The position numbers and the translations under genes were made by a program. Of a stretch of 64,000 nt of DNA, positions 43,319 through 53,647 are shown in pieces. The DNA is from Acanthamoeba castellanii str. Neff (taxonomy: Eukaryota; Discosea; Longamoebia; Acanthamoebidae). Positions within the stretch are counted from its first letter, which is position 1. Each line of letters starts with the position of its first letter. The stretch is taken from positions 460,124-524,123 of the forward strand of contig NW_004457538.1 in NCBI RefSeq assembly GCF_000313135.1, read 5' to 3'. The notes beneath the pieces are model-generated. The model was not told where the DNA came from, did no database searches, and saw only the letters and a program-made list of their open reading frames with translations.

Positions 43319-45683
43319 AAGGGTGCGACGTGAATGAAGCCGACGACATGGGCCTGCGGCCGCTGCTCGCTGCGGTCAAGTGCAACAACATGGTCATGGC
43401 CGGCCTGCTCATCGACCACGGTGCCCACGTCCATCAGCAGAATTGTAAGCGATCAGAGCTGCACGCCCTGGCCGAGACCCAGGAGGGTCCCTACCCTGAT
43501 GTACGGGCTCACCTACTGTTGATTCAAGCAGCGTACGTTTACTTCTTTACCACACACACACCACCCTGCGCAATGCCCAACAGTTGCCGGCGACGGTTGG
43601 AGCGAGGTGGGTCAACACGGTGCAAAGATGGGCCATGCCTTCGCCCGCGGTCAAGTTCTGGCAGCTGCTCCTGGACATTGGCGCCGGTCCGAACTGGTAT
43701 GCACCGCACACGGCCACACGTTCTGTGCCCATCATTCAATTATCACCTGACCTGCATGATTATCGGGACCGTCAGGCCGGACCGGCACGGGATGACACCA
43801 TTCCATGTGGCCTGCGCACGCGGCAACTGGCCGGTCGTCCAATTCCTCCTCCAAGGTGCGTTGCTTGCGGGGCTCAAGCTGAGCCGACGCATTGCTGACA
43901 TTCATTGACGCAGGCAAACACGTGAGCGATGTCGACAAAGCCGACGAGCAGGGCGAAACGGCGCTGCACTACGCCGCGCGCTATGGTCACGCCGCTGTCG
44001 TGTCGCTCCTTCTCTCTTCGCGAGCCGACACGCGGCTGATTAGCAAGCACGGCAACCCCGCCGAGGTGCCCCTCGGCTGGCCTTCATTGCCTCTTAGCTT
44101 GTCTTCTTCCTCCTCTCGCAGTCTAGTTCAGAGACGAAGGCTGATGGAGGCCTCATTACGGCTGGTCAGGTGGCGAGAGCGGCGGGCCACGTGGCCGTGG
44201 CGGAGCTCATCGAAAGCTGGAGCTATCGGGCGTGTCCCCTCTTGTTCATGCCCTTCGGCGCGCTGGTGCACGTGATGGCCCTCCTGGAGCCCCACGACCT
44301 GTGCTCTGTTGCCCAGACCTGCTCGGTACCCCACCCCGGCCGCCTGAGCTCGATTCGCGCCACAGTTCTTCCTTTGGGCTGACACCACCCGCACCACAGA
44401 CACTGAACGAAGTGAGCAGCGACGACCACGTGTGGCGCCGCTTCTGCAATGCGCGGTGGAGCAGCGATGACAAGGGGTACGAGGGCAGGCGATGGAAGGC
44501 GCGCTACATGGCCTGGCTCCAGCCCCGCCTCAAGCAGTACGCCACCAGTAAAGGTAAGTACTTCAACTCTCGCCGACGTTGGCGCTTTTCATCGCAAGAG
44601 AGACTGATCATTTTACTGGCCAGCGAGAGGATTCACCGGAGCCGCAGCCTCTGCGCGGCCATCAACGCATCAATCCGAGGACTACGACCATCTTTTCAAG
44701 TTCAACCTCATCGGCGATAGCGGTACGCTTCATCGTGAGGCCTATGCTTGGATGATGCAGCTGTTGGCGATTCAATGGCGTGTGGCTGACTCTGGTGTTC
44801 TTTCGCCAAAAAAACAGGTGCGGGCAAGACTTACCTCCACACTCGCTTTCTGCCCAAATTCCATCGACACCACTCCAGCACCATCGGCGTTGAATTTGGC
44901 AGCAGGACAATCGAGATGTGCGGCCAGCGCATCAAGCTGCAAGGTATCACCCCTCTTCGCAGCCTTTCTTTCTCGCTCTGTTGGCAGGGTCCCTCGCGCG
45001 TTCGATCTTGTGCGTTTTGGCTGACCTGGATTCTGCTTTCATCATAAGTGTGGGACACGGCGGGCCAGGAACGTTTCCGCAGCATCACGGGGGCGTATTA
45101 CCGAGGGTCGCGCGGCCTGCTGGTGGTCTACGACATCACCGCGCGAAGCTCGTGGAAGAATGCCAAGTATTGGGTCGAAGAGGTGCGGCGAAGCCTGGCC
45201 GATGATGTTGACATGATGCCCTTCATCCTTGGTACATTACAGTCCTGCCCTTGTCCTGTGACGGTGATCGTCAGCTAACCATCGTTGTGTGTCGTGTGTG
45301 TCGTGTGTGTCGTGTGTGTCGTGTGTGTCGTGTGTGTCGTGTGTGTCGTGTGTTGTGTATTGACAGTTGGAACGAAGAACGACTTGGAGCATCAGAGGCA
45401 AGTGTCGCCGGAGGAGGGCCAGGCGCTAGCCCTGGAGTTGGGCGCCGCCGGCTGGGCCGAAACCAGCAGCCGCACCGGAAGCGAAGTGGAGAACACGTTC
45501 CTGCGCCTGACCGAGGCAGCTCTGCTGGGTGTGGACCCGTTCTCCAGCTACGGCGCGGGTCCCGAGTGCTGCGTCCCTAGCGCAGAGGTGCTGCAGGCGC
45601 TCTACGACAAGTCGAGCACGGGCCGGGCGGAAAAGGAGCGGATTGCAGCCTTGGCTCGGTCTAGCCAGTGCCTACTCCAGTAG
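43319..45683 (+). CDS. ankyrin repeats + F-box + Rab-like GTPase with CAAX-type end
   Basis: Ten exons fit in phase from 43319. Ankyrin repeats: DVNEADDMGLRPLLAAVKCN, WPDRHGMTPFHVACARGNWP, DEQGETALHYAARYGHAAVV. Then an F-box-like segment, LFMPFGALVHVMALLEPHDL and CSVAQTCSTLNEVSSDDHVW. Then a full G domain: [86 protein letters not shown], matching Rab proteins with the catalytic Gln kept. It ends SSQCLLQ, a CAAX box with Gln. The join of F-box to GTPase (44554 onward) uses the acceptor GAGCCGCAG, which keeps frame through SARPSTHQSEDYDHLF. The start is unresolved: no good ATG lies before the first ankyrin repeat, and one splice from the upstream EEP gene would also fit. Confidence 0.72.
45287..45354 (+). 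repeat. GTGTGTCGT minisatellite in intron
   Basis: About seven copies of GTGTGTCGT just before the G4 (TKND) exon of the ankyrin-F-box-Rab gene. Confidence 0.9.
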
Positions 45684-45689
45684 CCCTGC

Positions 45690-46377
45690 CAATAAGTTAG
45701 GTGCTTCAATAATCAGGAGTGGTGGCCAGGGGGGGGGAATCTGCACGATGTGCGCAAGGTGCTGGCGGAGGGCGACGGCACGAAGAAGATCACCACCGAC
45801 GCCGGCAGCGGCGGCGGCCAATAGCGGCAGCTGGTGTCCGAGGCGCGGGCCGTGGGCGAGGGCGTGTATGGGATTGTCGAGCACAAACGACACACAAGAC
45901 ATGATTGTAGCGAGATCAATATTACCCACACGCTTCAGACATCATTCGAAGGAAGAGCTGGCAAGCGGTGGTACGTACGTTGAGCCAGGCGTTGGTCTTC
46001 TGGTGCTGGTTCTCCTTGATGCACAGGAAAGTCGCGTTTCGTGCGGGTTCAAGGAGTGGGTGTTTAGATTTTCGTTCTTCTCTCTGTGGATTCATGTGTC
46101 GTTCGTGGAAGGTGAAGGTACCATTGGAGAGGCCACTGGGGAGCGGTGAGAGCGGAGGCGACGAAGACGGCCACCACCAAAACCTCATTGCGGCCGGCCA
46201 TTGGTGCTGCAAAACAACTGGAAGAACTGAATGAGCGAGAAGATAATCATCGCCGTTATGCGCGTGCCAGTGCAGTGGTGCCGGATTTGGGACGATTCCT
46301 CTTCGCCGCTCGCGCCAGGTCGGGTGCCAGAAGATCAAAACTCAGGTTTATAAAAGTTGACGAGTTTAGAGGCATGG
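45690..46377. other. no resolved gene; possible gene fragments
   Basis: The plus strand reads HDVRKVLAEGDGTKKITTDA before a stop, then LVSEARAVGEGVYGIVEHKR. The minus strand reads ATFLCIKENQHQKTNAWLN before a GTACGT donor (near 45980). Neither can be extended to a gene. Confidence 0.3.
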
Positions 46378-48348
46378 TCACGCCAACCAAAGAAGCGCCT
46401 CCAGCATGGAGCGAGGAAGCCACTTCAGGCTCTCCACAAGCGCAGGAGGAGGCGAGGGCGAGGGAGCCGCTTCTGTGCTGCCGGCGCCGCCTTCATTGAG
46501 CGCAGGGACGTCCTCCTGATCCTGTTGGGCGGGCGGAATGCAGCGAGCGACCACGCGCAGGCGCTTGAAGATGTTGGGGCACGGGTCGCCGAGAGGACCC
46601 CATCCGTTCTGCTGGATGGAGCAGTTGTTGCGGCCGAGGCACAGGCTGGTGGCGTACGCCACGGTCTCACGGGCGTCGCACCAAGTCTCCGCCTTGTAGC
46701 ATGGACAGACGCCCGTCGGCAGACCGTACGAGGCAAAGGAGATGGCTCCGACCACCTGACACACACACACAGGAGAGTCAAGGAAGAGATCAAGAAGATC
46801 ATCGATTTCGTCGGGTGAAACAATGGCGTCACATACCCAGTTGGCAGGACAGTTCACTTGAGCGAATTGGTGTTCAACGTCGGAGGCGCCGCACACGAAG
46901 CTGCCGGCAGCGGGCTGGGGCGAGGCAGAGGGCAGTGCAACGGGCGAGGGCGACGCAGCTGTCGGAGAGAGCAACGCGGAGGGAGACGGGCTGGCGAGAG
47001 GGCGCGAGGGAGCGCATTGGACGACGATGCGCATAAGCTTGTGCACGCCAATGCAAGGATCCCCGAGAACGCCGCTGTCGTCCTGTTGGACCGAACAGCT
47101 GCTACGTCCCACGCAGAGGCTAGCCACCAGATCCCTCGTCCCTCTGGCGTCACAGCCCGGGTCGACGGCGAAGTTGGGGCAGCTGCCGGTGGGCGTGCCG
47201 TACGCGGCAAACGGGACTCCGACGATCGTCTGCGTCGACGCACGCCGGGCGTAAGCTCTCTGTGTGGTCGCATGCGCATGTCACTTCACTGAGGGATGCG
47301 ATGCGTACCGAGCCAGCTGGACAGCTGATGTGGGTCCAGGTACGCTCGCTGTCCGTGGCACCACAGACGTAGTGGCTGGAGGGCGCCAGCGACGGCAGCG
47401 AGGAGACGGAGGGCGTCGCGGAGGGTGCCGGCGCACATTGAGCGATGATACGCAGGCGCTTGGAGACGCCAAAGCAGGGGTCGCCCATGGGACCATTGAA
47501 TCCGTCCTGCTGGATCGAGCAGCGACCGCGGCCGAGGCAGCGACCGGCCACGACGCTCATAGTCGAGTTGGAGTGGCACCGGGCATTAACGGCGAAGTCT
47601 GGGCAGCTGCTGCCGGTGGGCAGACCGTACGAGGCGAACGGGATGGCCGCCACGACCTGTGCGTGTGTGGCGCAGAAGCAACTTTAGTTTGGGACTGACA
47701 GACCCAAAAAACACTCTCCGTGCCTATCCATGTAACTAACTCCGAACTGGAAACTGTGCACGCACCGAACCGGGAGGGCAGTCGATGGTAGCACGCGCGT
47801 ACTCGCGGTCTGAGGACCCACAGACGTAGCTGCCTTGGGAGGGCGCAAGTGACGGCAGCGGCGCCTTGGGTTCGGGCGCACACTGGACGACCACGCGCAG
47901 GCGCTTTTGGATGCCGTAGCAGGGATCGCCCATCTGGCCCAGTCCGTTCTGCTGCACGGAGCAGTTGTTGCGCCCCAGGCACTGGCCGGCCACAACGCTC
48001 AGGGCGGTCTTTGCGTCACACGTGGAGCTTGAGAAGTAGTGCGGGCATAAACCGCCAGGCAAGCCGTACGCAGCGAATGGAATCTGCACGATCACCTGTT
48101 GATGCACCAAACCACGCCATGTATAGGATTAAAAAGGATGAGAGATGGTGATAGCTCTTCGATATTTTTTATGGCGGACAACCACGGACCGTATTGGGTG
48201 GACAGGCGATGTGGGCCGTCGCAAACTCGCTGTCGGTTTGCCCGCACACGAGGGTTTTCTCCTCCGGTCTGGTCGACGTCGCAGCGTGAGCCAGCACGAG
48301 CAGCACGGCCATGACAGACCAAGCAGCGGTGGCGGCGCTCCTTGTCAT
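46378..48348 (-). CDS. secreted lectin with four SUEL (galactose/rhamnose-binding) domains
   Basis: Signal peptide at the ATG (AAWSVMAVLLVLAHAATS). Four SUEL-type domains follow, each with its core in one exon: IPFAAYGLPGGLCPHYFSSS...CLGRNNCSVQQ...GDPCYGIQKRLRVVVQC; IPFASYGLPTG...CLGRGRCSIQQ...GDPCFGVSKRLRIIAQC; VPFAAYGTPTG...CVGRSSCSVQQ...GDPCIGVHKLMRIVVQC; ISFASYGLPTG...CLGRNNCSIQQ...GDPCPNIFKRLRVVARC. Each is preceded by VCG(A/S/Q)(T/S)D.E....I.CP. The pattern is diagnostic for the D-galactoside/L-rhamnose-binding lectin fold. Pro/Ser-rich linkers join the domains. The C-terminus is short, with no membrane anchor. A secreted or surface sugar-binding protein is expected, perhaps for prey or host attachment (inference). 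Confidence 0.87.
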
Positions 48349-48359
48349 ACTTGGTAGTG

Positions 48360-49633
48360 TTGTGCGCGGGGTTGGGCTGTGAATGAAAAGCTGCGCGCAG
48401 TCGTGTTTATTTCTTAACTTTTCGGAGCTACAAAAACCACCAAACACTTCCTGTAAGTCTCTCCCTGGGACGCCCGGAACAACGGCCCCGAAAGACCAAG
48501 TCGGGAGCTTCACGAAGCCCGACTGCAAGTGCCAGCCGTGTACCGCAGGTCGTACCTCAAAACGGGCGGCAAGTACGAAAAACCGCCCCAAGCGAATACG
48601 GCCCGAGCGACAACGAGGAGGTAGTCAAGGCTCTCGTCAATGCCATCAATTCTTCGAGAGCGTGGGGATGCCGCTCGTGCTCACCATTGAACTCCGCTCC
48701 GCCGCCGCCACTACTGCAGCAGTGCCAGTGGCCGCGAGAATCGTGGCTTCAACGTGTATGTTGGGTGATTAATGAAAAGCAACATCAACAAGAATGAATC
48801 AAGATCAAATGGGGAATGGAATGGGTTAATGTACTGTGCATGAGGCTCAGGGGATCAGTGCTTGGGTGGGAATGGTTTCAGGAGCACAGCATGTATCCTC
48901 TGTAGGTGGAGGCATCAGTGTGGGTATGCCCCTCCTGCCCCTTTGCCCCTGCAATCTTGAGGCTGTTGGGTGCCCATAGCACACTTTGTCATGGGTAATT
49001 TCATGACTAAGCAGGCACTTGTTGAGTTTGTGGGAATTCAGCTGTTCTGTTTTCCAGTGTAATGGACCCACCACTGACTTGCCAAGTTCTCTATGGTGCA
49101 ACTTCCCACCTCAGGTGTTTGGTTTCAAAAAACAATGATCTAATGTGACAGTATATAGTGCAGGTGTGGTTGGTGCTGAGTTCCAATGGTATTGAGGAGA
49201 GTCTTGCAATAAGGCAGTCAACCCTCAGCTTGGTTGGTGGAAATGGAGGTCGTTCCATGAGGCCACCAACATAACCATTGACAACCTGGCCACCTGCACT
49301 GGAGCCAGGAAGTGTTAGCTTCAGGGCTGACATGCCTGATTCTGGGCAGGCACTGCAGTTAAGAGGGCATGCACACACTCACCACTTCATGTCAATGGTT
49401 TAGTGACTGGCCATGGGTGAGTGCCACTGGTGGTGGCCATCATCATGGTGGGGTGGTGCTGCTCACTAGAAGAGGTGTAACCAAGGAACTGCAGAGGACG
49501 CTGCGTGCTGCACACAACCACGAAGACCTCTTTTGGAAAGAGGGTGCGACAGCATTGAAGAACCAGCACCAACACAACAAAAAAAACCATAAAACCAGAA
49601 TTTAATTAGTTCTTCTAAAACGCCCAACAAGCC
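48360..49633. other. intergenic, then CpG-poor block
   Basis: 48360-48780 has no supported gene. 48780-49560 is CpG-poor, with no frame that looks coding. Promoter signals of F-box gene B presumably lie at the right end. Confidence 0.45.
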
Positions 49634-52600
49634 ATGAAGCGAGTACAAGAAGATGATGAAAAGAAAACAGACAGTGGCGGCTCTCCGTGCGCGCTGCGTC
49701 ACCACAACGAGGCTCCCACAAAGAAAAAGGCCCGGCTCTCTCCCGACGAGAACGACGCCACAGCACCACCAGCAGCCGTGCTTAACGCTCACGGGGCGGC
49801 TTGTACGCTTGTGCTGAGCGATCTGCCAGACCTCGTGCTCTACCATCTTGTTCGGTTCGTCCACCCCCCCTTGTTTTTGTGTTCTTTTCCAGTAACTAAT
49901 TTTCAAGTCCGAACCTGATCCACTGGTGGGGAAGGGAGCTGGCGGTGGGCGATGCGATTCGGCTGCGGGCCACCAGCTCCTTCTGGGCCGACCAGGTCGT
50001 GCGCAACCACCCGCTCGCCCGGTTCGTACTGGTCGATCTCCTCCCGCGCTTCGCCAGCCTCCTCCCGCCACACCACCATGACGAAGAAGACCGAAAGAAC
50101 GAAAGCGAAAGCGAAAGCGAAGACCTCTGCCCAGTGACCAATGAAGAGGAGGACGAGGAGGATCTCGAGGCAGAGCTGGCCTGGATCTTAGCAGACGCCG
50201 CCGAAGCCGCCCGGCTCGCTGATGCAGAAAAGAAGCACCAACCGTGGGGTCGCCTGGGCAATCCCATGTTTTACCCCGGTATTGGCGGTCACGATGGCTA
50301 CCAGGGTTTGGGTGTCAGCGGGCGTCGGCTCCAGCTGTCTTCAGAGGAGACGACCGTGTCGAGGAGAGTGGACGAGAGGTGGGAGCTGCTGCAGGCGGTG
50401 CGCATTGCGGCCGACGCGCGCCTCCACGAGCTGCGCCTGCGCTCACGCGACTTCTGGCGCGACGTCGCCTCCTCTGATGTGAGGCTGCAGCTCAGCGAGA
50501 CCGAAGCCTTCTCTCTTGCCCAGGTTCGTAGCCACGAACTAATAATTGCAATAATAATGCAGAAAATTGGAAATATTGTAAAACTAATAATACTAATAAT
50601 ACTAATACAAAATTATAACAATAATATGGCAGCGTGTGCATGTGCGAGCAACGATCGATCACAAAAGTAGCTCTTCCGACGCTATGATGATCACCTTCCT
50701 CAGGATTGATCTCCCGCGGCGGGGATCGTCTTCTACAGAAGAAACAGAGGTGATGATCGACTTCACCATTGTATGTCTCGCCTTCGCTTGTGCCCATTGT
50801 GTCGCGTGTGGTTGGCTCTGACACACACACCCTAACACATGTTACACTCAGGAATGCAACCATCATGAGATTTGCTACATATCGGTGTCGTGCACTTATG
50901 ACAGTGGTGGTTTGGACGAATCTGTGAACATCATGTCGGGCTCCCTTGAATTTGGTACGTACCTTGACTCTTCCAGGTGCTCTTGAGATATCGACATCGA
51001 CCTACGCGACTAAGTGCTGCCCTGCTCGTGCGTGTCATGCGTTTTTCTGTGCGTCGTGTCGTTGGTCACGTCATGTCGTGCGCGTTTTCTGGCAACAGAA
51101 GCTGGGCCTCGGTTCAACAGTCAGGTGTGGCGCTATCTGGTGGCAAAGCTGGACGTCAACTGGACACCTTGGCAGTTCCGACCCACCCCTAACACTCTAC
51201 ATACCTCCAACTAAGCCCACATCATTGATGGCTACTGTGATGCAACAACAGGTTGGCGTCGTTTGTGATGCGCTGCGCCGATGGAGTTCCGCCCGCCTTG
51301 ATCGACCAGGTCTTGGCCACATCGATGCTGATGTACGTGGCAGCTGCGATTTTGGAACTAAGGCATCAGATAGTGCTAAGTGAGATTGTGGGGGGGGGGA
51401 AGTGGAGNNNNNNNNNNNNNNNNNNNNNNNNNNNNNNNNNNNNNNNNNNNNNNNNNNNNNNNNNNNNNNNNNNNNNNNNNNNNNNNNNNNNNNNNNNNNN
51501 NNNNNNNNNNNNNNNNNNNNNNNNNNNNNNNNNNNNNNNNNNNNNNNNNNNNNNNNNNNNNNNNNNNNNNNNNNNNNNNNNNNNNNNNNNNNNNNNNNNN
51601 NNNNNNNNNNNNNNNNNNNNNNNNNNNNNNNNNNNNNNNNNNNNNNNNNNNNNNNNNNNNNNNNNNNNNNNNNNNNNNNNNNNNNNNNNNNNNNNNNNNN
51701 NNNNNNNNNNNNNNNNNNNNNNNNNNNNNNNNNNNNNNNNNNNNNNNNNNNNNNNNNNNNNNNNNNNNNNNNNNNNNNNNNNNNNNNNNNNNNNNNNNNN
51801 NNNNNNNNNNNNNNNNNNNNNNNNNNNNNNNNNNNNNNNNNNNNNNNNNNNNNNNNNNNNNNNNNNNNNNNNNNNNNNNNNNNNNNNNNNNNNNNNNNNN
51901 NNNNNNNNNNNNNNNNNNNNNNNNNNNNNNNNNTGCGCCTGCTGCAGTTGTTCGGTTGTGCGTGTTGTGTGTGTCGTGTTGTGTGTGTGTCGTGTGTCGT
52001 GTGGCTGATGGGATGGGTGTGAATGGATGATGGCACAGCCGACACCGGAGGCGCAGAGGAGACCATCGAGATCGAAGTGGAGTGCGAGTTCTCTGTCACC
52101 TATGCCCACAGGCGTCTTGTCCTTGTCGCTCGTGGATGCAACGACCTCGCCATGAAGTGGTTTGGCGCTCCTCTTCTCGTTTCTTTTTTTTTCCGTTTTT
52201 CATTTTTGGTGACTCCACTATGTCTCATCAGGTTGGGCACCCGATCGCCGACGGACAAGCAAACCATCTTTCACCAGTTCTGCGTGCCGGACACCCAACT
52301 CTCACAGTTCCAGGTGATTGGGGAGGAGCCGCAGCCCCGGGGACCGGTTGTCAAGCAGCATGCGGCGCTGCTGGAGCTGATCGGGCGCGCGCTCGACCTG
52401 CACCACGAGCCCAACGAGAACCCTCGCTTCAACGGCGCTTCCCACAAGTCCGACATCGACACTGGCGATGCGACAAGCCAAGGCCAGGACGACGAGGAGG
52501 AAATGGCGTCGGTGGTGGAGCCGATGCAAAAGGGAAGTATGTGGGACTCGAAGCGAGTGGCCTACTTCCTTGCCCTGTGCTGCCTCGCACCGGCCAACGT

Positions 52601-52854
52601 CTACGCATTCAACCCAACTTTTTTTGAAAACTGTTTGGTGCGCACCTCTGTGTCTTTGTTTTTGTTATTATTATTCTCTTGTGAGATTGTTTGCTGATCT
52701 TTTGTCCCAGGTTTGGCACGAGGAGGAGTGGGACCTCAACTGGCACCTTAACTCAGGTATGAATAGGGACGACCCCAGACAGCGACTGGTGGACCAACTC
52801 GACCTCTGGGCCGACCCGGACCAGGAGTGGAAGGAGATTGTGTTTGTGTTTTGA
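49634..52854 (+). CDS. F-box protein B (paralogue of A), interrupted by an assembly gap
   Basis: Same architecture as gene A: MKRVQEDDEKKTDSGG, F-box LSDLPDLVLYHLVR, LAVGDAIRLRATSSFWADQV, Glu/Ser-rich stretch, WELLQAVRIAADARLHELRL, VMIDFTI, then LDVNWTPWQF, LASFVMRCADGVPPALIDQV, the gap (51408-51933), LGTRSPTDKQTIFHQFCV, ALLELIGRALDLHHEPNENP, MWDSKRVAYFLALCCLAPAN and a divergent C-terminus, DLWADPDQEWKEIVFVF. Exon 7 or so and part of its neighbours fall in the gap. Intron 2 (50525-50640) is unusually AT-rich. A and B lie in the same orientation 25 kb apart and have diverged, so the duplication is older than the LamG one. Role as for A. Confidence 0.64.
51408..51933. other. assembly gap (526 N)
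   Basis: Run of N inside F-box gene B, beginning after a poly-G run at 51390-51399. Confidence 0.99.
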
Positions 52855-52871
52855 AACTGCGCGTGCATGTT

Positions 52872-53340
52872 ATGAAAGCGTTGCTGGCGGGAGGGGTTCT
52901 GCTTGTACTTCTCTCGCTTCTCTGCCTCCTAGGCGGAGCAGTATGTCGTACACCTCTGTGTCGCACCTGGTGCCTCCAAGGGGCATTGGTGCATTTTGCC
53001 TGCCAAGACTGGCAACCCGGCGCACCTGGTTGCTTGTGGCCAACCTGTGGAGGGCAGGTGGAGCAAGGTGGTGCATTCATTCAGCAGGGCACCTTGGCCA
53101 TCAGTGCGCTCCACAACAAGACCTTGGTACATAATTGCTGGCCAGGTGAGGGAGGCCAAGGGCAGTCAGTGTCAGTGTCCGTGATGGAGGCGAGGCCCAC
53201 CATAGCCTCTTCAACCATGGTGAAGTGGTTGGGATTTAGGGCCAACATGGCCTTGGGCACGATCTGGAGTGTGTTGGTGGTGTCAAACCACAGCACTGGT
53301 TGCGCTGAGTCTGAAACAGCAGACGAACTGTTGGACATGT
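52872..53340 (+). pseudogene. signal-peptide ORF running into CpG-poor sequence
   Basis: The frame opens MKALLAGGVLLVLLSLLCLL, a strong signal peptide in CpG-containing sequence, and stays open to a TAG at 53341, with many Cys and Trp. From about 52990 CpG almost vanishes. The GTATGTCG at about 52941 could be a donor, in which case the rest is intron or decayed. Probably a dead secreted-protein gene; family not recognised. Confidence 0.35.
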
Positions 53341-53344
53341 AGGG

Positions 53345-53645
53345 TAGAGTCCTCACACAGCTCCCTGAGAAGTGGTGGCTGAGTGGGGAAGCATCAATTG
53401 GGAAGAGTGCATGTGTACTGAGAGAGTGTCTTCTGATGGTGAGATGGACAAATGCCCCTACGGCGTCATCACCGGCCTCCTCATCAACATGGCCCTCTAA
53501 GCCAGAGCTTCGCCAGGACATCATCACCACGATAACACGTACAACAGCACAACGGCGAAGGAGGCGTTACGCCCAAGTAAGCAAAAAGGTGAGGTTGTAA
53601 ATATAGAAAAAATAACTATTTTTTTAATCTATTAACAATTAGCTG
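53345..53645. other. CpG-poor intergenic
   Basis: No gene seen; separates the dead ORF from the 3' end of the kinase gene. Confidence 0.4.
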
Positions 53646-53647
53646 CT

